Below are positions 21,648 to 33,775 of a stretch of DNA of 64,000 nt, in pieces. The translations under genes were made by a program, and so were the position numbers. This stretch comes from Euphorbia lathyris. Its lineage: Eukaryota; Streptophyta; Magnoliopsida; Malpighiales; Euphorbiaceae. The stretch is from NCBI RefSeq assembly GCF_963576675.1, contig NC_088910.1:27592531-27656530 (forward strand), read 5' to 3'. Below the pieces are notes generated by a model. The model searched no databases and was not told where the DNA came from. It worked only from the letters and a program-made list of their open reading frames with translations. Each line of letters begins with the position of its first letter. Within the stretch, counting starts at the first letter, position 1.

Positions 21648-23053
21648 ATGCCTACAAGATCAGCAAGAATACCGTGTGTCCCTCTTAACCCTGAACTTGA
21701 ACGTACTCTTCGCAGGAGTAAACAGATCGGAAAGCTGAAGCAAGACGAGATCATCGAGCCTATCAAGATGACTGACAATGAACGGAACAATGAGCGGAAC
21801 ACTGAGAACACCGGGCCAGAAACTGACACTCGTCTGATGAGTGAGATCCTGGCACCGCAACGACACCAGCATTTGTCCGGCATTTCCGCTCCGAATATTC
21901 CGGCCAATACATACGAAATCAAGTCCGGTATAATTCACTTGATTCAACAAGCCGGACTGTTTGGAGGGGAAGCACATGAGAGCCCGAATCATCATCTGGA
22001 TCGCTTCCTAATGTGCGCAGACACTGCAAGGACAAATGGGGTTCCTCAAGATGCTGCAAGGACAGATGGCTGAGAACACTGGAGCCCGGATCAATCACGA
22101 CTTGGGCAGGATTGGAGAAGGAATTCTTATCCTACTACTTTCCTCCCTCGAAGACAGCGATGCTCAGGGGAGAGATCACCTCCTTTCACCAACCTGAGCA
22201 CGAGGCGCTCCATACATCTTGGACCCAATTCAGAAAGATGCTGCGCATGTGCCCTCATCATGACATACCCAAGCATCAGTTGGTGAGCGTCTTCTACCAC
22301 GGATTGACACCCACCAACAGGGCTATTGTAGACTCCACAGCGGGTGGAGATTTGTTCAGAAAGACAACAACAGAGGCGTATGACATGATTAATGAGCTGG
22401 CTAGGAAAAGTGTGCAGTGGCAAGAACAGAAGCTCGCTGGCCCCACAAGGCAGCGGGTATTTGCTGTGGAAGAACAAGAACAAAATCCGAGTGTTGCGGA
22501 TATAAGTAGGAAGATGGACGTCCTGTTGGCTAAATTCAGCCAACCTCCCACCTGTGTGCACTGTGGCGGCGACCACCATGGAAAGGAATGTCAGGCAGGT
22601 AGCCCTTTCGCTGGAGACGGGGTGGAGATGGTCAATTATATTGGGGGACAGCCGAGGTACAACCAGAACTATAACAACTACAACCCCAACAACCACAACT
22701 CCTACAACAACAACAACAACTATAGGAGGCTTTAGCACCCGAACCTATCTTACGGGAATTCAAATCAGAATGTGCTTCGACCCCCTAGTGGTTTTGTTCA
22801 GGAGCATAGAGATCAGGGGCTTGGCATGCCCCCATATCAACAGCAGAATCAAGGGCCAATGCAACCTCCTAAGGAATCTGACGAGGTGGTTACTCTTTTG
22901 AAGGAGATCTCGGCTAGGCTTGCCAACAATGAAGCTTTCTGCAAGAATTTGAGCAATCAGGTAGCTCAGATCAATAGGGACATGCAAGAAAGGCCACAGG
23001 GTTCTCTCCCAAGCACAACGGAGAAGAATCCAAAGATCCTGAGAAAGGATTGA
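21648..23053 (+). pseudogene. gag: Athila-like gag, broken by frameshifts
   Basis: Gag forms the particle around the element RNA. The ATG at 21648 opens a basic N-terminus (MPTRSARIPCVPLNPELERT), then SGIIHLIQQAGLFGGEAHESPNHHLDRFLMCADT. The frame breaks near 22050, with sequence apparently missing. It resumes in another frame with the gag core LEPGSITTWAGLEKEFL, YYFPPSKTAMLRGEI, and FRKMLRMCPHHDIPKHQL. Next come a zinc-knuckle-like CVHCGGDHHGKEC and an Asn/Tyr-rich tract (22655-22735), then a stop. The C-terminal part continues at 22772-23053 and ends with RPQGSLPSTTEKNPK, a phrase typical of Athila gag just before protease. Here it is followed by a stop, and pol is absent. Confidence 0.85.
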
Positions 23054-23939
23054 TTAAGGGGGAGAAATCGAGTTCTCCTCGGTTTAATTTCAAGCTTGAA
23101 CAATTGTTTCTGCAATTTTTTTCCATTCTTTTTGTTTTGATTAAGTTTGATTTTTAATCTTTGATTTCATATTTTATATATATTGTCAAGCTTTGCACCC
23201 CATACTCTCTCTAAAAAAAATGTAAGATGTAAAATAAGGAATAAAAAGATAAAGATAGGGGATGACTCATCATCCCCTTCCTTATCTTCTTCTTCCTTTC
23301 CTTCTTTCTTTTTATTCACTTCTTCTTTCTTTCTTTTCTTCTCTTTTTCCTTTTCACAAAACCTAAACCCCAAATCCTCCATACTAACCCAAATTCAACG
23401 ACTAAGGTATGTATTCTTACCTATTTTTGATTTCTAACATGTTTCTAGGTTTAGATTTTAGTTTAGGGTGTTAATTTTTAGGATTTGGGACAAAACCTAA
23501 GTTTTGGGTTTTTTTTATCTTTTTTCTTAAAATAACCTTTTACTTGCTTTTAATTCTTGATATTCTTGCAATTTATAGTTACATTATGATCAATATGTGA
23601 TTTGGGTATGATTTTTGTTCTTAATTTGTGAAAATTTGGAGAAATTGCTCAATTTGGGAAAAATCTCCATTTTAGCTCAAAGTTCAACTATTTAGTTTAT
23701 AGTTGACAACTTACCAATAGAGTTCTATATCACATTCTTAACACATTTTAGTCATTGGGCACCTCTAATTTTGCACGAATTTAAGAATTACGGGGAAATT
23801 ACTTAGGGACTGAAAGCTTAAGATTTTGGTCCCTAAGTTTCTAAACTATGGTTTTATCTCTTTAGTGGTGATTTGGAGGTTTATGTTTATGTTTATGAAA
23901 AGATTCTAACTAGTCCGTTTGGTCTATCTCTCAGGTACG
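23054..23939 (+). other. Gag-ORF1 spacer with intron-like ends
   Basis: This 0.9-kb non-coding stretch replaces pol. AAG followed by GTATGTATTC at 23407 looks like a 5' splice site, and TCTATCTCTCAG ending at 23934 looks like a 3' splice site, only five bases before the ORF1 ATG. The sequence between is T-rich like a plant intron. Athila ORF1 is known or suspected to be made from spliced RNA; the splice is inference here. Confidence 0.45.
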
Positions 23940-25142
23940 ATGGGAAGGAAAGGCAAGGGCAAGATCGCGGTTGACAATGAAGCCGACTCTGACGTCGAAT
24001 TCAGCGATACCCTGCAAGCTAAGTATAACTCACCTTTCGGATTGGTAGATGAGCGAGAGGGACTGTTATATCAGTGGTTTTCTAGGCAAGACCTTGCCAC
24101 TCGAATCATTGTTGATCAGAAATATCTGGCATCTATAGGTCTAGAAAAGGACTTCAATGAAGTCCTAAAATTCCACGGTTGCATAGACTGGCCACGAAAA
24201 GGACCCTAGTGTATTACGACCTCACTGTAGAATTTCTGACCACTTTGAGAAAAGAGATGCCCTTGGGGTGTGGTAAGCATTCTTTCAGACTAAACGGTGT
24301 ACCCTATCGTCTCAATGACGTCACGTTAGCAGCCTTGATGGGAGTCTATAACCATCCAGAGGCAGTCTCGGGTTTTGAGGAACCCATGACAAAAGATAAA
24401 GCTTGGGAGCAATTAACAGGCTTATCAGAATTTGACTCCCGCACTGCTAGCCCAATCCACCTTCGAGACCCAGTGTTAAACCTTGTCCACAAGTTTGTGG
24501 CTCACAACTTGTTAGGGAAAAATGAGAGCAATAAGGTCTCAAAGACAGAATTGCTCATACTGTGGTGTGTGGCCAACCATAAACCCGCTGATAATATCAA
24601 AGCCATCTTTGAAGGCTTTTCAAGCCAAACAAGTAAAAAAAAGCGGGTCCGTTGGCCTTGGTCATTTGGTTACCAACTTCCTTGATAGCCAATTCAAGGA
24701 TTTGGACATTCAGGAAGATGGTTTCCACCCCACCTTGCTTAACTCTGCATTTCTAGGAAAGTCTACTTTCCATTCAGTTATGAACAGGAACCCATCTGGA
24801 GGAGCAAGCTCAAGTGGGAGGACAAGAAAATGGGCAAGGAACCCACTACGACAAAGAGAGGAAGAGCACGACGAACCTGAGGAAGGAGAAGCTGCAGCAG
24901 CAGATGACCAAACGGAACACCAAGTGCCGGGGACGGAGGCCCAGTTCCAAGCCATCAACACGATGATGGTAGAAATGCGAGATCTTAACCTACAAACCTT
25001 TAACACTGTTCAACAGATGGACCAACGGTTCACGAACTTTGAGCAGAATATGGACCGAAGGCTTTCAGGTCTTGAATACGTAGCGGCAGACTACTGCGAA
25101 CGCTATAACATGCCTTGGCCATACCCCCCGGCCGATCAGTAA
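23940..25142 (+). pseudogene. ATHILA ORF1-like gene (env position), broken
   Basis: The ATG at 23940 opens MGRKGKGKIAVDNEADSD. The body shows YNSPFGLVDEREGLLYQWF, EVLKFHGCIDWPRK, then LVYYDLTVEFLTTLR, FRLNGVPYRLNDVTLAALMG, DPVLNLVHKFVAHNLLG, SKTELLILWCVANHK and VTNFLDSQFKDL. This matches the ATHILA ORF-1 family as I know it, whose role is unclear and which sits where env would be. The C-terminal part is acidic and helical (EEGEAAAADDQTEHQ, LNLQTFNTVQQMDQRF). The frame changes near 24200 and again near 24640, so there is no single ORF of about 400 codons. The last part ends at TAA 25140-25142. Confidence 0.75.
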
Positions 25143-26690
25143 GTTGTCTTCTCCACCCTAACTTTTTGCACTTGTTCTTTATGATTTGTGATGCAATGTT
25201 GGAACTTATTGCATATTTTTAGTGTGAGGAGGAGGGGTAGACAAACTTACAAAAATTGTATAATTTTTAAATTTTTGTTGCATCGTGTCTAGTTTAGTTT
25301 TGCGTTTTTTCGGGTTTTATTTATGTTTTGCATGTTTAGGACCTAAAACCGTGAACCTCCTTCGAATCTAAACTTCGTTATTTGTCTTTGAGGGCTGAGA
25401 ACCGAATCTAAGATTGCATGACAACTAGTTTAGGTGTAGGACACAATCCTTGTATCTGTAAAAGCATGAGCTAAAGTTTGCATTTAGACCCTACTTTTGA
25501 AGAAATGTCAAAATCATTACTTAGGTAGATAACTTAAGAATTGAAGGCATGTGATGTTAAACTTGAGTTTGGGGAGAACTAGTAAACACAAAATTGAAAC
25601 CCAAAGAATTGTGAGTTGAATTTGAGCCTAAGAGCGAACATCAAAAAGCTCTTTTTCTTGACATTTTTGTGTGAATGCTTTGACTTGTGGAAGATTACAG
25701 ATTTTGCACCTAATACTGTGTTGAACCTATATGCAATGATTTGAGATGATAAACGATGAAATCAGCCTCATTAGAATTAACCCTTTTTCTTTACCTTATT
25801 TTCTCTTTTTCATCCACTCTAGGAAGCCCCTTTGAGCCTATATTTTTGTAGTTTATAGATTTTTCTTTCGTTCTAACCTTTTTTTGCAAACCACCACTTG
25901 GTTTGCTACTTAACCCAAAGTTTTTGCAAAGCTCAAATTGAGCCTTTGTTTTCTTCTAGCGCTTTTTCTTTGTTTATGGCATTATAGTAGCAAGCCAAAA
26001 GGCTAAGAAGTGAATGAGCATCACTATCTAAAAAAAAAAAAAGAAGAGAAAAACAGAAAAAAAGAAAAGAAAAGAGACGAACTAAAATGGGAGAACTTCA
26101 TCCCCCAGTTCTTTAAATCAAAACGTCTCAAGAAAACATCCCAAAAAGAGAATAATGGATGAATAAAAAGCTCAATCACTTCATATTTGCTAAAGCCATT
26201 TGAACTTTGTTTTTTTAGCGCTAGAGCTATTAACCCTTGATGTACCTTTAACCCTCTAACCACATTACAACCCCAATTCGAGGCTGTTTTTGATATCATC
26301 GGAGTCATATAGCATAGTAGAGGAACTCGGATGAACGTGCAAAATCAACGTAATCCTAAGCAAGAACATAAGCCGAGAGTAAACACTTTAGCCACCAAAA
26401 CTGTGTGAAATGAGTGAACTACCTATGGTGAGGTGTTTTACTTGGCGATCCCCTCAAGCTCGTTTAATTGAACATGTGTCCTTTTGCTTAAAACATATGA
26501 CCTATGATAATTGAAATGCGGCTTTTGGATATCGTGTCTCTACTTTGTATTTCCGAATGCATGTGATTACAGATGCTCGAAATTATGTCAAACACCTAGT
26601 CAAACCGGGAGGTCTTCTAGCTTGTTTGTGATTACGGGTTTAGTTTTTAGTTTACTTGGGGACAAGTAAAGTTTTAAGTGCGAGGAGGTT
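25143..26690 (+). other. Athila-like 3' untranslated region with polypurine tract
   Basis: No coding sequence is seen. The region has an A/AG-rich run at 26028-26085 and ends with GTGCGAGGAGGTT (26678-26690), which directly precedes the LTR and is the likely polypurine tract for plus-strand priming. A similar purine motif (GTGAGGAGGAGGGGTAG) lies at 25222-25238. Confidence 0.65.
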
Positions 26691-28291
26691 TGATAGGGGT
26701 CAAAAACCCCTATCTTTGGGTACGGTTTTAGGACGGGTTTTAGTGTTATTTGGTTAATAAGCGAGCAATTCTCGCATTTAAATGCTTTTGTGTGAGTTAG
26801 TTAGAAATTGGAAAAGTTTTATTTACTTTTCGCTATTTAAGCTCATTTTGTGATCAATTTAGGCAAATACGGCCAAATTGGCATGCATCTAATAATTCCG
26901 TTATCTTTTGAAGCTAATTGATCCGTCAAAAGTCACACCAAACGAAGCGTTTGCTCAAATAAGCGATTGGCGGGTCAATTTAGCCTTTGGACTAATGTTG
27001 TTTGGAGTTTTTGTGCATGCGCAGGGATAAGTTCGGGCGAAAAGACACGTAATTGGCATTTCGGCGACCGCGCGGGAGCGCATCAGGCTAGACTGCTCGA
27101 CGAACTGGCCTTCGCAGGCCAGCTCGCCGAGCAAGCCCCTGGAGGCCTGCTCGCGGCGAGCAGTGCCTGCTTCGCGAGCAGGCATTGCCTGCTCGCCGAG
27201 CAGACCTACGGGAATTGGTCAAAAAGACCAATTCGCCCCCACGATGCCACGATGGACCCCGCGACTTCCTACACGCATAAGGACACGAATTAGGTCAAGA
27301 AGAGGGCCCAAACCGCGTCTATAAATAGGATTTTTCCAATATAAATTAGGCATCTTTCATTATTTGTAAATTACTTTAGCTTTCCCCTTGAATTTCCTCT
27401 CCATCTCCTCCATCTTCATCAACCTCCATTGAAGCTCCTTCAAAGCTGTTCTCGAGGAATATTCAAGGTCCGTCCTTAAGACCTAGGAAGCCGATTGCAG
27501 AGTAGACAGGTTCCTTGAAAGGGATTTTCGTATCTCCTTTTACTTTTCCTTGTTTTTACTCTTTGATACAGTCTATGAATCCTAGGCTAATTGTATCCTG
27601 TGATATTGTTCTTCATCTTTAATACTATTTTAGCTCTTGTTTTGTTCTATGATTGTTTGTTTAATCTTTGTCTTACGCTTTATTCAATTGGTTTAACTCA
27701 TTCAAAAGCCGCAAAATCGAGTAGGCACATATTGTGAGCTGAATCTGACCTAGTCAGAGCCCAGGAGATTGACGACCTCTTAGTTGATTAAGCCCAAATT
27801 GCTGAGCCTTAGACCTAGTTCCGGCCTTACAAGGGAATCACGCATTAGGAACTTCAGGAGGGTAAGTAGTGTTAATCGCCTTGAATACAAGTGACTTAGA
27901 TTAGGTTTTTAATCAATAGACCTAATAACCTAACCTCATTATTATCGTTCATACCATGTTCCTTCGGGTAATTGCATTAGTGAAAGATCAATTAGGAGTA
28001 GTTTAACTTAATTAGGAGTAGTTTAACTTAATTAGGCGTAGAATAACTTAGTTAGAACTAGATAACTTAGCTAGGAGTAGCGTAATTCAACCTAGGAGTA
28101 GATTAACTTAATCAAAACCAATTCAAACCCCACAAAGCCTAGATAACACCTGAGACCGAGTAGTTCAATACTTGTGGTAAATAAGTCCTGTGGATTCGAT
28201 ACCTGGACTTTCCAGATTTACTACTTGATAACGACGGGGTACACTTATCCCTTAGTGAGCCTTGCGGTAGCGAACGCCGTGAGGCGCATCA
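26691..28291 (+). repeat. Athila-like 3' LTR (1601 bp)
   Basis: Same ends as the 5' LTR. TATA box at 27320-27327. The CpG-rich block (27090-27210) is rearranged relative to the 5' copy. The following five bases are CCCCC, the right TSD. Confidence 0.92.
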
Positions 28292-30956
28292 CCCCCAGGC
28301 AATCTAAATTTTGTTTTCTTCCATGTGGACTACCCATCCATCTCTTAAGGAAGTTATTATGAATCACTGGAAATCCTCGCACATATCTCTGTCCCTGACC
28401 CAGTTGCTCTGTCATAAATTAAGGACCCTGAGACCCGTCCTTCGAGATTGGAATAGAAATGTTTTTGGATGGGTGGATACCAACATTACATCTGCTAAAA
28501 AGGTGTTAAAACAAGTTCAGAATGAGATTTCGGCATTGGGAAGCACTCCGGACAGACACAGTAGAGAGGTGGCTGCTCGGGAAGACCTTGATATTTAGTT
28601 ATATAGGCAAGAACTGCTGTTTAAAGATTGAAGCTGCATAAGATGGCTTGCTGTTGGTGATAGAAACTCCATTTTTTCACAGGGCTGCCATGGGCCGCAA
28701 AGCTCAAGTGGGAATTCAGAATTTAAGCATTGGTGGCGTTAATACATATGATTTTGACTGTATTTCAAGGCATGTTACTAATTACTTCTCTAGCCTCTTC
28801 ACCAGTGCGGCCATTGATGTGGATAAATCCTGTATTTCAACGGTCATCCCTCGTCTGGTTTTCCAGGAGGATAATGCTTTTTTGACAAAGAAACCTGAGG
28901 TTCCAGAGATCAGACAAGATGTGTTCAGTCTGAACAGTGAGAGCGCACCTGAGCTTGATGGGTTTGGAGGCTTATTTTTCCAACAGTATTGGGAGGTGGT
29001 CGGTCAAGACGTTTGCAACATGATTTTTCAGTTCTTTGATACTGGATACATTCTACATGGGCTAAATTCAAACCTTATGGCCCTGCTTCCTAAGGTAAAG
29101 GATGCTAATCAGATTTCTCAATTCCGTCCCATTGTGATGAGTAATTTTACATATAAAATTATCTCTAAGATTCTGGCAGACAGACTTGCTATTATCGCTG
29201 CAAAAATTGTGTCAGTTAATCAGTTTGGATTTATCAAAGGAAGAAATATACACCAATGCATAACTGCGGCTTCGGAGGGGGTCAATCACTTGAATAAAAA
29301 GTGCTTTAGAGGAAATATGGCGCTTAAAATCGACATCTGTAAGGCATTTGATAGTCTGGACTGGAACTTCTTACTCACTATGATGGAATCTTTTGGTTTC
29401 TCCCTTCAATTCTGTGATTGGATATTAAATATCCTTACATCTTTGCGAATTTCAGTTCTAATTGGGGGGTATAAGCTGTGGTTATTTCGGCTGTTTGCGT
29501 GGTGTCAGGCAAGGACACCCGTTGTCGCCAATCCTATTTGGCATCACCGAAGATTTTTTCACCCGTTGGCTGAACAATCTGGAAGGAGAGGGGAGTTTTT
29601 CACCTATGATTTATTCGAGTGACACGACCTTCCCTTCTCACTTGCTTTAGACGGATGATATGCTCCTATTCGGAAAAGCCACAAAACGTAACATATCTGT
29701 GATCCGTGATTTGTTTCAGTTCTATAGCTAAATCTCCGGTCAGATGGTCAGTTGGGATAATCAGCTATCTTTTTCGGCACCGGAATTACGAATGGCCGTG
29801 CAGGACATCTAGCTGCGACTTTAGGCTTTCGAATCGCACAGCTGCCGTTCTTATATCTCGGGGTCCTTCTGTTTATAGGCGCACCTAAGCGCAGATATCT
29901 TATCCCGATTGCGGATAGATTCCTGGGGAAATTTGCGCAATGCAAAGGAACCTCCCTCTCTATGGCTGGTCGGGTGACTCTAGTGAAATCGGCTCTGGCG
30001 AGAGCTTTGATTCACTCGTTTATGGTATATCGCTGGCCCAAGAGTCTGATAAGTAAGCTTAACCGGGCGGTAAGGAACTTCATTTGGACCGGAAATCGTG
30101 ATGAAAGGAAATTGGTGACAATCTCTTGGTCTACTTGTTGAAGAAGTATTGAAAGTGGGGGTCTGGGTATCAAGAACTTTGGCATATGTAATCAATCTTT
30201 ATTGGGAAAATTCTGCTGGGAGCTCATTCAGGGTTCTTCGTTCATAAGCACTTTGGTCCGCGCTCGGGTTTTCTCTCTATTAAGGCAACCAAATCTTACA
30301 TTGTCAATTCTTCTATTTGGATTTCGTGTAAGCACAGTTTTAATACCATTTACAATCAAGTTCTTTGGTGGATCGGGAAGCAGTCCAGATTGAACTTCTG
30401 GACCGATAAATGGATTGAGTCACCAATAGCAACCCAATTACCCATTCCGCCTAAGTTTCAGGGCCGTATGTTCAATCAGATTGAGGAATTCTTGAATGGA
30501 AACCTATGGTCTAATATTGATCAGCTCCCAGCGTCAATTCGGGCTAATATTCAACATATTCAGCGAAGCAGGGAGGATTCTGACGTCTGCATTTGGAAAT
30601 CGGCCAAAAATAGAATCTTCAATGTTAAGGAGTTCTCTAATTTACAGTTTGATCCAACTAGCCGGGTTCCCTGGGGTCATTTTGTTTGGCGAAACTTCAT
30701 TCCTCCTAGTCGTTCGATGCTCTACTGGAAGCTCTTACATGGTAAAGTGACAACTCACGATATCCTTCGGGCAAAAGGTTTGAATATTCTTTCTAGGTGT
30801 GAGCTTTGTAAAAATGTAGTCCCTGGGGTCGTTTTGTTTGGCGAAACTTCATTCCTCCTAGTCGTTCGGTGCTCTATTGGAAGCTCTTACATGGTAAACT
30901 GAGAACTCACGATATCCTTCGGGCAAAAGGTTTGAATATTGTTTGTAGGTGTGAGC
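28292..30956 (+). pseudogene. LINE-A ORF2, reverse transcriptase and zinc-binding part, broken
   Basis: LINE-A resumes directly after the TSD. A linker (RDWNRNVFGWVDTN) leads into the reverse transcriptase: VTNYFSSLFTS, SAPELDGFGGLFFQQYW, FRPIVMSNFTYKIISKI, NQFGFIKGRNIHQC, MALKIDICKAFDSLDWNFL. A frameshift near 29470 moves to CLRGVRQGHPLSPILFG. The catalytic box reads TDDMLLFG and is preceded by a stop (29648-29650). Further broken frames run to the zf-RVT zinc-binding region (30390-30902): RNFIPPSRSMLYWKLLHGK and LSRCELCKN. A 152-bp tandem duplication disrupts that domain, and the solo LTR at 30957 splits it. At least five breaks are visible. Confidence 0.85.
30669..30956 (+). repeat. 152-bp tandem duplication in LINE-A
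   Basis: CCCTGGGGTC starts at 30669 and again at 30821, followed by closely matching sequence (TTTTGTTTGGCGAAACTTCA, CTCTTACATGGTAAA) up to GGTGTGAGC, where the solo LTR begins. The period of 152 is not a multiple of three, so it shifts the frame. The second copy is cut by the LTR and continues at 32779. Confidence 0.9.
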
Positions 30957-32778
30957 TGATAGGGGTATTTTACCCCTATCTTTTAGCGTGATTTACGGTT
31001 CAATTTTAGAAGAAATAAATAAGTTTAATTGCAAAAATAGAGTGTTTTAATAAAATAACGAAATAAAAATAAATTCCGCACTTTCGGTTAATTTTCCTTG
31101 TTTTTGATTAATTTAGGAAATAAAACGTCAAGCTAACTCGGCTCTCGAGAATTGTATTTCAGGTACGAGCAAGAAGTGAAAATCCACCTATACACGCGGG
31201 GCGCATCACTCCTCACGCGAGGAGTGAAACACTGGATCAGAAATAATTGACTTATCCACAGGAACCACGTGGGATCTAGTCACCATTACGCGAGGCGTGT
31301 ACCACCATACGCGAGGCGTGGAACATGGGTCAGAAATAATTAGCCTAATCCTGAAAGTCAGACTGCACGGTCTCGCTGAGTCAACTATCCATACGCGGGA
31401 CGTACCACCTTACACGCGAGGCGTGTAAGGAAGTTCTTCAATGCAAAAAGCTCAGAGACTCATTTACGCGGGGCGTGCTTCAGCTACGCGCGGCATAAAA
31501 GGCCCAATTCAAGCAATAAAATCTCAGAAACTCAAACACGCGAGGCGCATCCTAGTCTACGCGGGGCGTGTTTGAGACAACAAGATCTGGAATTGGTCCA
31601 CATGCACGAGATTTCTGACGGAATGGGCAAACACGCGGGGCGTTCCACACCCTACGCGAGGCATATTATGGGAATTCTGCACAAAATCATGCTCCTCCAT
31701 GCTTGCACCTTGTGGAATTACAATTTTACCCCTAGCTTGATGTGTATAAATAAGAGTGACTAGCACTCATTTCAAATACACCTTGTAACATATACCTTCT
31801 TGAGATTAAATTCTTGTCATTTGTAGTTTTAGATTCTGTTTTTAGGCTTTATATAGCCAAACTCTTTCACCTTGAGAGCTTATTCGTTGATTCCGGCATT
31901 CCATCAAAGTTCCGCTCCATCTCCGTGCACCAAGCTCGAAAGCTCCACCATCTAAGTCCTAAGAGACGGCTTTGAGTCCGGGTAGCTAGTTCCGAGGGTG
32001 GATTCTTCCCTTTACACTTGCTAATTAGCTTGTACTCATCCTATGTACTAGGCTTGGTTGTAATTCATATTTACATTCTCCATATTTATAATTTATGATT
32101 CATATTCTTCTTTTCTATATATGTGTTGATGTTTGTTATTTGTTTTGATACTCGTAATTGATTATTGTGTAGGAGAACGCGATTTCCGACGCCATTCGGG
32201 CTATCTTTAGGGATTCATATAGGTGTTGCCTTACCGGAAGTGACGCTCCGGAAACCGTAGGAATTGACAAGCCACGAAACTTACGGACCCTAATTTCTGG
32301 TCCCAAGCATTAGACACGCCTTGACTAGGAACCACATAGTCTAAGTACTTCACGGGTCGGTTACACTACACGTAGTCGTCTTTGCAAGAGCAAAACATCA
32401 ACCGTATATGCATTAGGAGTCATTATTTGTCATATTTATAACTTATCGCCATCCATATCATTCCACAGAGTTTCGTTGTATAAATTCGCCTCACCCGTAG
32501 TTAGGAGTAGTTTGTAGTTGGTCCCCATATCAACCTCAAAGTATTCACCGCTTAAATAACGTATAAAACCGAGTCGTTTAATACTTGCAGTTATAAATCC
32601 CGTGGATTCGATACCCGATCTTAACCGGATTATTACTTGATATGACGGGATACACTTGCCCCCAAGTAGTGACGTCTAGTAAAGATAGAGCATTTAGAAA
32701 GATCACATCCATAGTCGTAACGCACTTATCATATATATTTTGTCGTAGAAAGCTCTAACCCTAGCCGCTAACGCATCA
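30957..32778 (+). mobile_element. Solo LTR, gypsy Athila/Tat-type (1822 bp)
   Basis: The LTR runs from TGATAGGGGTATTTTACCCC to GCTAACGCATCA, the same end types as the Athila-like LTR, and is flanked by an exact 5-bp TSD TGAGC (30952-30956 and 32779-32783). TATA box TATAAATA at 31745-31752. No internal domain or second LTR is present, so it arose by LTR-LTR recombination. The U5 end shows GTGGATTCGATACCCG and TTATTACTTGATATGACGGG like its relative. Confidence 0.9.
31190..31670. repeat. Paired ACGCGAGGCGTG motifs in the solo LTR
   Basis: ACGCG(A/G)GGCGTG or close variants occur about twelve times in roughly 480 bp, arranged as six pairs with about 15-20 bp inside a pair and 60-90 bp between pairs (for example 31280 and 31306; 31545 and 31559; 31632 and 31654). 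The motif is CpG-dense in AT-rich surroundings and lies just before the TATA box. Confidence 0.88.
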
Positions 32779-33640
32779 TGAGCTTTGTAAAAATGTAGCT
32801 GAGTCATTAGATCATCTGTTTATGCAATATGACTATGCAGCAAGCCTTTGGCACTCACTTGGGCTTTGTTTTGGAGTTAATTTGAATATTGTAGGTGTTG
32901 TTGCTGATCTGTTTAACGCTTTACAATCCACTGCTGTAAGGCAATCACTGGTAAGTCAATGTAATTTCTATGTAATTACTTGTTTTTAGTTTATCTGGCG
33001 TACCAGAAATGGCGCTATCTTTGACGATGAGCTCCCCTCAATTCAAATTTCCACAGACGTCTTTTTATCTACCTCCGTGAGGCAAACGCGGCTTATACGG
33101 TTAGAAACAGACCACCGCCTGCCCCAGACTATGTTCAGGTTCACTGGATACCTCTACCGGCTGGATGGACCAAGGTTAATACAGATGGATCAGCTAGAGG
33201 CTCGCCAGGTGCTGTGGGGGCGGGAGGAATCTTCAGAAATGATAGGGGTTTTTTTAAAGGTAGTTTCACATTCCCCATCCACGACTCCTATGCTCTCTTT
33301 GCAGAACTAAAAGTGATAATTTTTGCCATCGAAATGGCTTGGGAAAGGAGATGGAAAAAACTTTAGATCGAGTCAGACTCAGCCGTCGCTATGCACCTCT
33401 TACAGATCCGTTCGACTGCTGTCTCGTGGAGGCTCAAGCAGGAGTGGTTATGATGTTTAGAGCTCTGTTCAGACATGGAAATTGCGATTTCTCACATATA
33501 TAGAGAAGGAAATCAGACAGCATACCCCTTAGCCAAATATGGTGTTATGACGCCTTCTCTAATTTGGTGGCCTACGACACCTTCTTTTTGCAACCTTTTT
33601 ATTTTTTACGATCTTTGTAACGTTGCTCATTTACGTTCCT
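32779..33640 (+). pseudogene. LINE-A ORF2, RNase H part, broken
   Basis: The zinc-binding region continues (GAGCTTTGTAAAAATGTAGC) right after the solo LTR TSD. It is followed by an RNase H domain of the plant L1 type: GWTKVNTDGSARGSPGAVG, AGGIFRNDRGFFKGSF, FAELKVIIFAIEMAW and, after a stop, ESDSAVAMHLL and HIYREGNQTAY. The catalytic D, E and D positions are recognisable, but several stops (for example near 33365 and 33452) and frame changes break it. The coding region ends near 33645, then a T-rich 3' tail leads to the poly(A). Confidence 0.78.
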
Positions 33641-33765
33641 TTTAAACTTTTCCCCCTATGTATTCTTTTAATTTTTTTTAATATAATCGGGTTTGTCAAG
33701 GTGTTCCTGGGATGCCAACCTAGTTAGGATGTCTAGGCGCCTTGACCGCGTCCCAGCCTTCCATT

Positions 33766-33775
33766 AAAAAAAAAA
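33766..33775 (+). other. LINE-A poly(A) tail
   Basis: A run of ten A after CAGCCTTCCATT, followed two bases later by the right TSD copy TCTAATGCAA (33778-33787). Confidence 0.8.

Larger units (their letters stand above)
19485..28291 (+). mobile_element. Athila-like Ty3/gypsy element without pol (8.8 kb)
   Basis: Two LTRs (19485-21090 and 26691-28291), both running from TGATAGGGGTC to GGCGCATCA, bracket the element, with a 5-bp TSD CCCCC. The primer-binding site matches the tRNA-Asp 3' end. Inside are only a gag region (21648-23053) and an ORF1-type gene (23940-25142), both broken. I find no protease, reverse transcriptase, RNase H or integrase motif, so the element is non-autonomous. The LTRs differ by about 25 positions plus indels in the CpG-rich block by eye, so insertion is fairly recent. 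It sits in LINE-A between endonuclease and reverse transcriptase. Confidence 0.9.
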
